Assembly (NCBI GenBank): GCA_021776475.1
Contig: JAJFFV010000006.1
Location: 620,001-684,000, forward strand
DNA length: 64,000 nucleotides
Source of the DNA: Parvularculaceae bacterium
Lineage (GTDB): Bacteria > Pseudomonadota > Alphaproteobacteria > Caulobacterales > Parvularculaceae
Direction of reading: 5' to 3'
Part shown: piece by piece, positions 57,050 through 64,000 of the stretch
Layout: every line of letters starts with the position of its first letter
Numbering within the stretch: the first letter of the stretch is position 1
The notes under the pieces: generated by a model
Database searches by the model: none
What the model was told of the DNA's origin: nothing
The model's input: only the letters and a program-made list of their open reading frames with translations
Made by a program: the position numbers and the translations under genes

Positions 57050-58139
57050 CTTCAGTATGCAACAATAAGGTGAGTGAGAGCAAAACAGCTAATACCGCAG
57101 GCGCCCATGCCGCCAGCCAAACCGGTGCCACATGGGCCTCTGCCGTAGCGTTCGACAATTGCGCGACGATAAAAAGAACGAAACCTGCCGCAATGCCAGA
57201 CAAAATTAATGGCAGCGTTCCGCCTCCCCTGACTGGGCGCATGGAAAACGTCGCGGCAATCAAAACCATGGCGAACAGTTTAAACGGCAGTGAAATCAGG
57301 TCGTGATAGCGCAGCCTGTATTCTACAACCGGCAGACCGGCGTCTGTCGCCAATTCGATGAAGTCTGGAAGAGCCCACACAGATAAAGTTTCTGGCTTGG
57401 CCACTTCATCTCGTAAATCACTGAGATTGAAGACGGATGGAACAACTTGTGACTCAATGATTTCACTGTCTGTTGAATCAAGCGTGCTCAACGTCGCATT
57501 TTGCAGAATAAATTGTTTGTCGCCAATCAGGGCAAATTCAGCATCCCAGCGTTCCAGGAATACACCGGTCAGAGTGTTTTTCCACAAAGTAACATCCGTC
57601 AGGACGTTGTTGTCCTCGTTATAATCTTCTGCGTGAAGAATAAGTGCCGTATCTCCATCACGTTGCCTGAGCCAAATCCCGCCCTGAAGAACTTTCAGCA
57701 GGTTAGCACTCTTTCCCCGGATTTGGTTCTTTTCTATTTCGGCTTGTGCACTCATTCTTGAAGCTAGCGGATCCGCGAATGTAAGGACCAGTATACCAAT
57801 AAAAAAAGACAGAAGTGCCGCCGGGCTGATAATTTCCCAAACAGACATTCCCGCAGAACGCATAACAGCAATCTCAGATCGGCGGTTTAGCTCATAAAAC
57901 GCCCACATTGATCCAAACAGAAATATAAAGGGGGTCAAGGTCAATGCCAGCTTCGGGGCGCGCAGAAAAGTCAATTTCAGGGCAAAACCAAATCCGGCAC
58001 CTTCGATACTTTCAACTTCCCGCAGACTTTCGATCATATCGATCAGGAGAATCAGCCCTGTTAAGAAGATCAAGAGTCCAAACACACCGAGAAGAGTGTA
58101 AACAGCGATATACCTGTAGACTGTCCACGGAGCTGTCAT
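57042..58139 (-). CDS. lptG: LPS export permease LptG
   Basis: LptG pairs with LptF in the LptB2FG ABC exporter that extracts LPS from the inner membrane. I start at MTAPWTVYRYIA, in an ATGA overlap with the lptF stop. Six membrane segments (three at each end) enclose a periplasmic beta-jellyroll (about 120-260). Hallmarks are FLRAPKLALTLTPFIFLFG, NRRSEIAVMRSAGMS and the late FSMRPVRGGG. The 365 residues are normal. lptD follows with an eight-base overlap. Confidence 0.95.
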   Translation of the reverse strand: MTAPWTVYRYIAVYTLLGVFGLLIFLTGLILLIDMIESLREVESIEGAGFGFALKLTFLRAPKLALTLTPFIFLFGSMWAFYELNRRSEIAVMRSAGMSVWEIISPAALLSFFIGILVLTFADPLASRMSAQAEIEKNQIRGKSANLLKVLQGGIWLRQRDGDTALILHAEDYNEDNNVLTDVTLWKNTLTGVFLERWDAEFALIGDKQFILQNATLSTLDSTDSEIIESQVVPSVFNLSDLRDEVAKPETLSVWALPDFIELATDAGLPVVEYRLRYHDLISLPFKLFAMVLIAATFSMRPVRGGGTLPLILSGIAAGFVLFIVAQLSNATAEAHVAPVWLAAWAPAVLAVLLSLTLLLHTEDG

Positions 58140-59284
58140 GAATGCCCCGGCATATATTGTTGAGATTTGGAGACATTCCGCCTTAGTTCGCGCAAACCAA
58201 ATCTTGGTGTGCCAACAAGAAGAACCAGGCAAATGATAATACCCGCAAAAGGGACACCGTATTGAACAAAATTCAACGCCGGAGTATCAGACGAAAGGTT
58301 TTGTGATGCAAACCCGGCTACGCGCGCGGCTATCGCAACCATAATTGCGACCACGATCCGTCTGTTGTACCCATACCGGTTAAAGCCACCTCGCAGCAGT
58401 GCCACCATGGCGATCAGCACAAAAAGCAAGTTGTAATACGGCGTGGCAAGCCGCGCATGGCCTTCGGCAACCAGTGCATCTGCTCGCTGAACGTCATATG
58501 CATTCGTCATGTCGGGAGTGAGCAACTCGGATATATACCGTTCTGTTTCTTCGAGATAAGCGGCATCAGGCGGTCTTTGGTAAGGGTTTAAATCCACCGC
58601 TGTTTCAACGAACCGAACAATATCGACAGTCTGAGTGTCTTGCAAATGACGCTGAATGGTGCCATTAGCCAGATGTAAGCGGGGCCCAAACTCAGTGTTT
58701 CGATAAAGACCTCCCTCGGACATGTAGGTTACTGGTTCTTGCGGATTTCTTTGATCATGAATCAAAACACCAAGGTATTGTCCACCGGGACGCACTTCCT
58801 CGGCATAGATCATCAATCCATCATCAACCGTTGTAAAAACACCGCTTCGTACCAGAGAGTGAGCGATATCGTTCCGCACATCATAAACGATTTGCTTCAA
58901 TACCCGATAGCTTTTCGGCATGAGATCAAGATTAATATAGTATGTCAGACCAGTGCCCAAAATCGCCAGGAACAGCAACGGGCGGGCGATGCGCAGCGTG
59001 CTTGCGCCTGATGCAGACATGACCGGCAGCTCACTATCCATTTTCAGGCGATTGAGGATGTAAATCGTCGCAGCGAAAAGAGTGAACGGAGTTATCACCG
59101 ACAGAAGATTGGGAATGATAAGAATTGAAATTCGCGCAAATGCCATGAAGCTTCCGCCGTCATCGACCATTATCTCGGATTTTTGAAGAATCTGAGTCAG
59201 CCAGACGATGGCTGTCACACATACGGTCATGATCAAAAGCGGTTTCAGGCTTTGCGTGAAGATGTATCTGTCCAGCCTATTCAC
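58136..59284 (-). CDS. lptF: LPS export permease LptF
   Basis: LptF is the second transmembrane subunit of the LPS exporter. It starts with GTG (MNRLDRYIFTQSLKPLLI). Membrane segments lie at about 12-33, 55-77, 98-118 and three near 285-370, with a periplasmic domain between. NRLKMDSELPVMSASGAS is the family coupling-helix region. The 382 residues are normal. It heads the minus-strand operon lptF-lptG-lptD-surA-pdxA-rsmA and is divergent from pepA. Confidence 0.95.
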   Translation of the reverse strand: MNRLDRYIFTQSLKPLLIMTVCVTAIVWLTQILQKSEIMVDDGGSFMAFARISILIIPNLLSVITPFTLFAATIYILNRLKMDSELPVMSASGASTLRIARPLLFLAILGTGLTYYINLDLMPKSYRVLKQIVYDVRNDIAHSLVRSGVFTTVDDGLMIYAEEVRPGGQYLGVLIHDQRNPQEPVTYMSEGGLYRNTEFGPRLHLANGTIQRHLQDTQTVDIVRFVETAVDLNPYQRPPDAAYLEETERYISELLTPDMTNAYDVQRADALVAEGHARLATPYYNLLFVLIAMVALLRGGFNRYGYNRRIVVAIMVAIAARVAGFASQNLSSDTPALNFVQYGVPFAGIIICLVLLVGTPRFGLRELRRNVSKSQQYMPGHS

Positions 59285-59453
59285 ACAAAACCTCTATACT
59301 TCTTTCGCGCACAATGCGATGTCCAGCGACATGTACTAGTGCCCTGTTTCGATTAACACAATTGCTGATTGTGGCAAAGAAAGCCACTCCAGCGAAACAT
59401 GAAATCGGGGTAAGCGTTGATCACAAAGAACAACGATTAAGCGGAGATCGAAG

Positions 59454-60947
59454 ATGAACGTAACTTTCTCTAAAGCTGCCCTGCCAAAAACAGGTGCCAT
59501 TGTGGTGCCTGTGTTTCAAGGTGGCAATAGAACTGTCGGTTTCAGGAGTTTGAACAAGATGACAGGTGGTGCGCTTGAGCGAGCAGCAAAGGTCGGTGAT
59601 TTTTCAGGGAAAACCGGTCAGCAGGTTGAGTTGATTAGCCCAAAAGGGTTTGAAAACGGATCCGTGCTACTTTTGGGTGCAGGCAAACCGGGTGAAATGA
59701 CGCTGGTGAACGCACACAAACTTGGAGCGCGCCCGGTCGCCAAATATTTCAAGAGCCATGAAAAAGCACTCACCTTTGTGCTAGACGGGTTTACGGCTAA
59801 TGACATTGCCACCGATGAGCTGCACGCAGCAATCGCTTACGGCGCAAGATTGCGGGCCTACGCCTTTGATGTGTACCGGACTACTGCTAAGCGGTCCGAA
59901 ATGCCAAGCCTCAAAAAGATATCGATCAATAGTTCCGAAGCACTGGAAGCCAGAAAGGTCTTTGTAGACCTAGATGGCATTGCTGATGGTGTGTTCCTGG
60001 CACGAGATCTTGTGTCAGAACCGGCGAACATTCTTCATCCGGAAAGTTATGCCGAACGGTGCAAAGAACTTGAGAGCCACGGCCTGAAAGTTGAGGTGCT
60101 TGGCGAAAAGGCGATGGCGAAACTCGGTATGGGGTCGCTCCTTGGTGTCGGCCAGGGTTCCAGAAAAGAGAGCAAACTGGTCATCATGAAATGGCTGGGC
60201 GGTGATGAGGCACAAAAGCCTGTTTGTTTCGTCGGTAAGGGCGTGTGTTTTGACACTGGTGGTATCTCGCTGAAACCGGGCGAGGGCATGTGGGACATGA
60301 AATGGGATATGGGTGGTTCTGCAGCTGTAACTGGTGTGATGCTGGCGTTGGCAAAAAGGAAGGCCACGGCGAATGTGGTTGGTATAATAGGCCTCGTCGA
60401 GAACATGCCAGATGGTGATGCACAGCGCCCAGGCGATGTGGTCACTTCGATGTCGGGCCAGACAATTGAGGTTCTGAATACTGATGCCGAAGGGCGGCTG
60501 GTACTGGCAGACGCGCTGACTTACACCCAAGAAGAGTTTGACCCGGCGGTGATTGTCGATCTGGCAACGCTGACTGGCGCGATCATTATCGCGCTCGCGC
60601 ATGAATATGCCGGTTGCTTTTCTCCCGACGACGAACTCGTTTCCGCGCTGACGGATGCCGGCAAGGCAACGGGCGAGGAAGTCTGGCGGATGCCGTTGAA
60701 CAAAGCGCATGATGATATGATCAAGTCCGAAATCGCCGATATGAAAAACATTAGCGGTCGGGAAGGGGGCTCGTCCACGGCGGCGGCATTCTTAAAACGG
60801 TTTGTGAAGGACGGCATTCCGTGGGCGCATATTGATATTGCCGGTATGGCCTGGGCCTACAAGGAAAAGCCGCTTTGCGCGAAAGGTGCCTCCGGATTTG
60901 GTGTACGGTTGCTCGATGAATTTGTCCGGGCGAACTACGAAGACTGA
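59454..60947 (+). CDS. pepA: Leucyl aminopeptidase (M17)
   Basis: PepA removes N-terminal residues from peptides using two metal ions in the cytoplasm. The C-terminal catalytic domain has GKGVCFDTGGISLKPG with metal-binding Asp, MKWDMGGSAAV and the family signature NTDAEGRLVLAD. The N-terminal domain (about 1-160) is the regulatory macro-like fold. The 497 residues are normal. GGAG precedes the start. holC follows after 14 bases; pepA-holC is a widespread proteobacterial order. Confidence 0.96.
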   Translation: MNVTFSKAALPKTGAIVVPVFQGGNRTVGFRSLNKMTGGALERAAKVGDFSGKTGQQVELISPKGFENGSVLLLGAGKPGEMTLVNAHKLGARPVAKYFKSHEKALTFVLDGFTANDIATDELHAAIAYGARLRAYAFDVYRTTAKRSEMPSLKKISINSSEALEARKVFVDLDGIADGVFLARDLVSEPANILHPESYAERCKELESHGLKVEVLGEKAMAKLGMGSLLGVGQGSRKESKLVIMKWLGGDEAQKPVCFVGKGVCFDTGGISLKPGEGMWDMKWDMGGSAAVTGVMLALAKRKATANVVGIIGLVENMPDGDAQRPGDVVTSMSGQTIEVLNTDAEGRLVLADALTYTQEEFDPAVIVDLATLTGAIIIALAHEYAGCFSPDDELVSALTDAGKATGEEVWRMPLNKAHDDMIKSEIADMKNISGREGGSSTAAAFLKRFVKDGIPWAHIDIAGMAWAYKEKPLCAKGASGFGVRLLDEFVRANYED

Positions 60948-60961
60948 TTTGTCGGAGAAGT

Positions 60962-61411
60962 ATGGCGGAAATCCTTTTCTATCATCTTGAACGCGCGCGG
61001 CTGGAACAAGTCCTGCCGGGCCTTCTCGACAAGACATTGCAACGAGGCTGGCGAGCGGTTGTCCGGGCTGGTTCGTCGGAAAATGTCGAAGCGCTTAATG
61101 CGTTACTCTGGACATATGCTGACGACAGCTTTCTGCCGCATGGCCTGGAGGGGGATGCTGCAGATCACCCGGTTTGGCTGACGGCTGAAAACGATATGCC
61201 GAACCAGCCCGACCTTCTCTTTCTTGTTGAAGGCGCAGATGCTGAACTGACAGAGCTTGACCCTCTGACACGTTGTATCACGATATTTGATGGAGGGGAT
61301 GATCAGGCGCTGGGACGCGCGCGCGGGTTCTGGAAGCAGATCAAAGACACCTCTCACGATGCGACTTATTGGCGGCAATCGGCCAATGGGAAATGGGAGA
61401 GGCAAGGGTGA
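60962..61411 (+). CDS. holC: DNA polymerase III chi subunit
   Basis: Chi links the clamp loader to single-stranded DNA binding protein. The 149 residues show the HolC start EILFYHLERARLEQVLPGLL, RGWRAVVRAGS, LNALLWTYADDSFLPHG and the late IFDGGDDQALGRARGFWKQ. The gene is downstream of pepA. Its stop overlaps the start of the DksA-like gene (TGATG), so the two are translated together. Confidence 0.92.
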   Translation: MAEILFYHLERARLEQVLPGLLDKTLQRGWRAVVRAGSSENVEALNALLWTYADDSFLPHGLEGDAADHPVWLTAENDMPNQPDLLFLVEGADAELTELDPLTRCITIFDGGDDQALGRARGFWKQIKDTSHDATYWRQSANGKWERQG

Positions 61412-61743
61412 TGCCGCGCGATATTGAGAAATTCCGTACGCTGCTTGGCGTGAAACGAGGAGAACTTCTTGCTCTCTCGGATCGTGCGTCAGACTCTCGC
61501 AAACCGGTTGAACTCGATCAACAGTCTGTCGGCCGCCTTTCGCGGCAGGATGCCTTGCAGCAACAAGCGATGGCGAAAGCGCAGGAACAGCTTCGGCGGC
61601 GAGACCTCGCGCGCATTAATCGGGCGCTGCAGCGGGTTGACGAAGGGACTTACGGTCTTTGCTTTGAATGCGATGAAGAAATTCCGGAAAAACGCCTTGA
61701 AATTGATCCGGTCGCAGAACTTTGTCTCGGCTGTCGCGCCTGA
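61411..61743 (+). CDS. Short DksA/TraR-type zinc-finger protein
   Basis: The 110-residue product starts in the holC stop (TGATG); a GTG at 61408 or an ATG at 61393 are alternatives. A coiled-coil-like helical region (about 1-75) includes the family string LSRQDALQQQAMAKAQ. The C-terminal zinc finger has C84, C87, C105 and C108, with YGLCFECDEEIPEKRLE. DksA proteins bind the RNA polymerase secondary channel, but this short type is closer to TraR/YbiI forms and lacks the typical paired acidic tip. A role in transcription control is inferred. Confidence 0.85.
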   Translation: MPRDIEKFRTLLGVKRGELLALSDRASDSRKPVELDQQSVGRLSRQDALQQQAMAKAQEQLRRRDLARINRALQRVDEGTYGLCFECDEEIPEKRLEIDPVAELCLGCRA

Positions 61744-62178
61744 TTACTCACCAGATCGCATGATCCGAATTCCGGTTTCCGCGAACGCAACCGGTGTCGC
61801 CGAGTCGGTTTGCCAGCACGTAGCTTCGAGGAAACCGAACCGGCGACCGAGCCGGTGGATGGTGACTGACGCGTGCATATCGATCGCCTTTGTCGATCTC
61901 AGATAACTCGTATGGACGCTGGTAGTCTGAATACGTGCTGTGTCGGGCAACCGGGCAAATGTTTCGAGATAGGATGCGGTCTCCAGAAAGGTCGAGACGA
62001 CCCCGCCGTGGATTGCGCGAATAATCGGATTGCCGATATGAGCCTCGCCAAAGCCGAGGTGAAAGCGAAGCTGATCGTCTTCAAGCGTCGCAGTCATGTT
62101 CAACCACGCACACATCGACGACATCGTGATGCGTTTATTGATCCGATCAAGAGCGTTTTCAGGTAAAGACAGTTCCAT
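61744..62178 (-). CDS. PaaI-type hot-dog thioesterase
   Basis: The 144 residues have the hot-dog fold pattern with the PaaI-type core PIIRAIHGGVVSTFLETASYL, where the GG turn and the acid in FLETAS mark the active site. It should hydrolyse an acyl- or aroyl-CoA. Its stop abuts the DksA-like gene stop. It lies 10 bases after a second thioesterase on the same strand. The substrate cannot be told. Confidence 0.85.
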   Translation of the reverse strand: MELSLPENALDRINKRITMSSMCAWLNMTATLEDDQLRFHLGFGEAHIGNPIIRAIHGGVVSTFLETASYLETFARLPDTARIQTTSVHTSYLRSTKAIDMHASVTIHRLGRRFGFLEATCWQTDSATPVAFAETGIRIMRSGE

Positions 62179-62188
62179 GATTGCCCCC

Positions 62189-62653
62189 TTACAGCCGCGA
62201 TTTTGAGGTCATGCTGCGCGTGCCAACCATGAAGGTGCCAGTGGCGGTGGCAATAAGCTCGCCTGTTTCCTCCGTCGTAGCTCGACCGGTGCAGTAGGCT
62301 ATCTCGTCGCGGATGCCTTCGCATACACCACTGCAGATCAACGTCGTTTCCGGCGTAACATGGCCAAAATAATCTGTTTTCAGATTGATTGTTGCGATTG
62401 GTCTGAATGTATCGAGGGATGTCCATACAGAATAGCCAAGAATTGTGTCGAGCATGATCGTAAAGATGCCACCGTGAATATGATCACCGTCGAGGTAGTC
62501 TTCCGGAACGGTCAATCGAAAGCAGACTTCTCCTTCAGACAGGCGCGTTGTCTTGAGCGCGAGACTCTTGAACAAAGGATGCTCGCCTTCGATGAAGCCC
62601 CGGGCGGCCTCGAGCATTGGGGACAAGAGGGAGGGCGGTTCCGATTGTTCCAT
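62189..62653 (-). CDS. PaaI-type hot-dog thioesterase
   Basis: I start at MEQSEPPSLLS, where TAATG joins it to the chorismate mutase stop; the longer frame overlaps that gene. The 154 residues include DYLDGDHIHGGIFTIMLDTIL, with the HGG and D of the catalytic loop, and TINLKTDYFGHV. It is a paralogue, though not a close copy, of the next gene. It probably hydrolyses an acyl-CoA; specific role unknown. Confidence 0.85.
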   Translation of the reverse strand: MEQSEPPSLLSPMLEAARGFIEGEHPLFKSLALKTTRLSEGEVCFRLTVPEDYLDGDHIHGGIFTIMLDTILGYSVWTSLDTFRPIATINLKTDYFGHVTPETTLICSGVCEGIRDEIAYCTGRATTEETGELIATATGTFMVGTRSMTSKSRL

Positions 62654-62955
62654 TATGATTTTTTGTCTCTCAATTTTTCTTCTTCGTGCTGAATGCCCCA
62701 GCCAATGAGCTGGCGCCAAAGCGCTTCAGCGAGGGCAGGCGGAAAATTCTTTTGTTCTGCTCTGCTGCGAACCTTGTCGATAACCTGCTGGATGCGCCAT
62801 GGAACGGTCGCTTCAGCGGGAGATGCTTTTAGTTGCCAGGCGCGATCAACATAACCCCAGCGCGCCGACATCAAATCCACCAGCGCTGCATCAATCCGGT
62901 CGATTTCGGTTCGGACCTCATCCATATTTGCGCAGTCTTCCGGTGCTGTTGTCAT
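62653..62955 (-). CDS. Chorismate mutase, AroQ type
   Basis: This small all-helical enzyme would convert chorismate to prephenate. The 100 residues show the AroQ opening MDEVRTEIDRIDAALVDLM, with the substrate arginines, then RWGYVDRAWQLK with the catalytic Lys, and RIQQVIDKVRSRAEQ. The length is that of a monofunctional mutase. Isochorismate-pyruvate lyase relatives look similar, but no salicylate or siderophore gene is near. It is coupled (TAATG) to the thioesterase. Confidence 0.85.
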   Translation of the reverse strand: MTTAPEDCANMDEVRTEIDRIDAALVDLMSARWGYVDRAWQLKASPAEATVPWRIQQVIDKVRSRAEQKNFPPALAEALWRQLIGWGIQHEEEKLRDKKS

Positions 62956-62973
62956 CGCTCTGGTTCCCTTTGC

Positions 62974-64000
62974 TCACTCAAGCTCATTGGTCAGCACTTT
63001 CGCGCCAGCTTCCAAGGTCCTGTGTACGGGGCATTTGTCAGCAATTTCAAGCAGGCGGTCTCTGGTTTGTGCATCGAGCGCGCCTTCAAAGCGTATTTCC
63101 CGTTCAAAATGATCAAGCTTTGGTCCGTCCGGCTTGCCGTCATCAGTAATCGCGTCAGTATCGGTTGCATGCGCCTTGAAATGGCGGACGCGAATGGAAA
63201 CGCGCTCCAGCGGAATTTTTTTACGATCTGCATACATGCGCACGGTCATATTGGTGCAGGCACCGAGGGCAGTGGACAAAAACTCGTAAGGTGAGGGACC
63301 AGACCCGAGGCCGCCGACATCGGTTGGTTCATCCGCCAGCATTTTGTGAGGTCCGACGCGAACAGTATTCTGAAAGCGGCCGAGGCCAGTTTCTTTTAAC
63401 TCCACAAACCCGGTTTCCGTCTCTTCTTCTTCCAGGCTTTCTGCATCGTCGATGTAATGGCTGGCCCAGCTACCAATAACCGAGGCCACGTAGGCCGCAT
63501 CTTTTTTGCTGGTCAGCAAATGATCTGCTTGGTCGAGAGAGACGAAACTTTTCGGGTGCCGCGCGGCGGTGAAAATCGCAGTAGCGTTCTCGATCCCAAC
63601 GGTATCGTCAATCGGCGAATGGAGGACGAGCAGGGCGTACTTTTGCTTGCCGATGATTTCTTCGAGAGAGTGTTTTTCGAGATCTTCAAGGAATTGCCGA
63701 CGTATGACAAACGGCCGTTGTCCCAACAGAACTTCTGCCTCGCCACATTGCCTCTCACTTCTTTCAGCTTGCTGCCAAGTTGATGAGCCACATGGGCCGG
63801 GCTGTCCGGGCTGCCGATTGTGACGACGGCTTTTACTTCCTCGATATCGCCGGCGATGCTGAGGATCGCACGGCCGCCAAGCGAATGGCCGATCAGAATG
63901 CAGGGTGCCTCGAAATGTTGCCGCAAATAATCAATGGCGCTGAACAGGTCTTCGATATTGGTTGAAAAATTAGTCGAAGCGAAATCACCGCCGGATCCGC
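62974..64000 (-). pseudogene. Alpha/beta-hydrolase-OsmC fusion, frameshifted
   Basis: The gene enters from beyond the window end. The N-terminal alpha/beta-hydrolase part reads DFASTNFSTNIEDLF, then ILIGHSLGGRAIL with the nucleophile serine, to about KLKEVRGNV. At 63741-63746 the frame is lost: the family continues GEAEVLLGQRPFVIRRQFL in the next frame, as if one base were missing. The second part then runs on to LHSPIDDTVGIENA and HPKSFVSLDQADHLL, and a complete OsmC domain with two redox cysteines (GACTNM and DKCPVHRTLE). Either the gene is broken or the sequence has a one-base error. The intact family is thought to act on organic peroxides. Confidence 0.85.

Overview
The window reads as a chromosomal segment of an alphaproteobacterium. 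The evidence is gene order and protein type: hfq-hflX; carA/yqeY/dnaG/rpoD; aroK-aroB-corC next to xerD and accA; fabD-fabG-acpP-fabF-mltG-yicC-gmk facing rsmA-pdxA-surA-lptD-lptG-lptF; then pepA-holC. A DUF1134 (EipA-type) lipoprotein and a primase without zinc ligands fit the same class. A CrtW/CrtZ ketocarotenoid end-pathway, several surface lipoprotein hydrolases and an RTX protein suggest an aerobic, probably aquatic and pigmented bacterium. I would not name a genus. I see no tRNA, rRNA, insertion sequence, prophage or CRISPR array.

Layout. 1-3.7 kb: hfq-hflX, convergent mazG, ilvE. 3.7-10.2 kb: lipoprotein alkaline phosphatase, a short frame-broken stretch that may be a dead gene, an agmatinase/arginase-family gene preceded by a palindromic repeat, a DUF2165 membrane protein, carA, yqeY and the DUF1134 lipoprotein. 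10.4-14.4 kb: dnaG-rpoD. 14.4-21 kb: exported or lipid-anchored hydrolases (calcineurin-type phosphoesterase, M28 peptidase, Tat-type PhoD) around an orphan arsenite methyltransferase. 21.4-29.9 kb: a six-gene acyl-CoA type operon made of a fused E1 alpha-beta dehydrogenase, a FabD-like acyltransferase with an altered active site, glutaryl-CoA dehydrogenase, a TPR-sulfotransferase, an alpha-methylacyl-CoA racemase and an SDR 3-hydroxyacyl-CoA dehydrogenase.

29.9-35.4 kb: isoprenoid/carotenoid block. It holds a type 2 IPP isomerase facing away from crtE, then an ABC-2 exporter pair, crtW and crtZ. 35.4-39.7 kb: minus-strand operon aroK-aroB-corC-MFS. 39.9-42.7 kb: a tiny membrane ORF, an exported protein of unknown function and xerD. 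42.7-43.8 kb: an RTX protein built from 32 unbroken nonapeptides. 43.9-51.2 kb: accA, the fatty acid synthesis operon, mltG, yicC and gmk. 51.2-59.3 kb: outer-membrane biogenesis operon lptF-lptG-lptD-surA-pdxA-rsmA. 59.4-64 kb: pepA, holC, a short DksA-like protein, two hot-dog thioesterases, a chorismate mutase, and an alpha/beta-hydrolase/OsmC fusion that is frameshifted and runs off the end.

Most of the window is conserved housekeeping sequence. The parts that deserve a second look are the acyltransferase whose malonyl-binding Arg is Met, its place in the E1/acyl-CoA operon, the ABC exporter embedded among carotenoid genes, the frame-broken region near 5.6-5.9 kb, and several unlisted small ORFs and palindromes. 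I saw no clearly new defence or mobile system.
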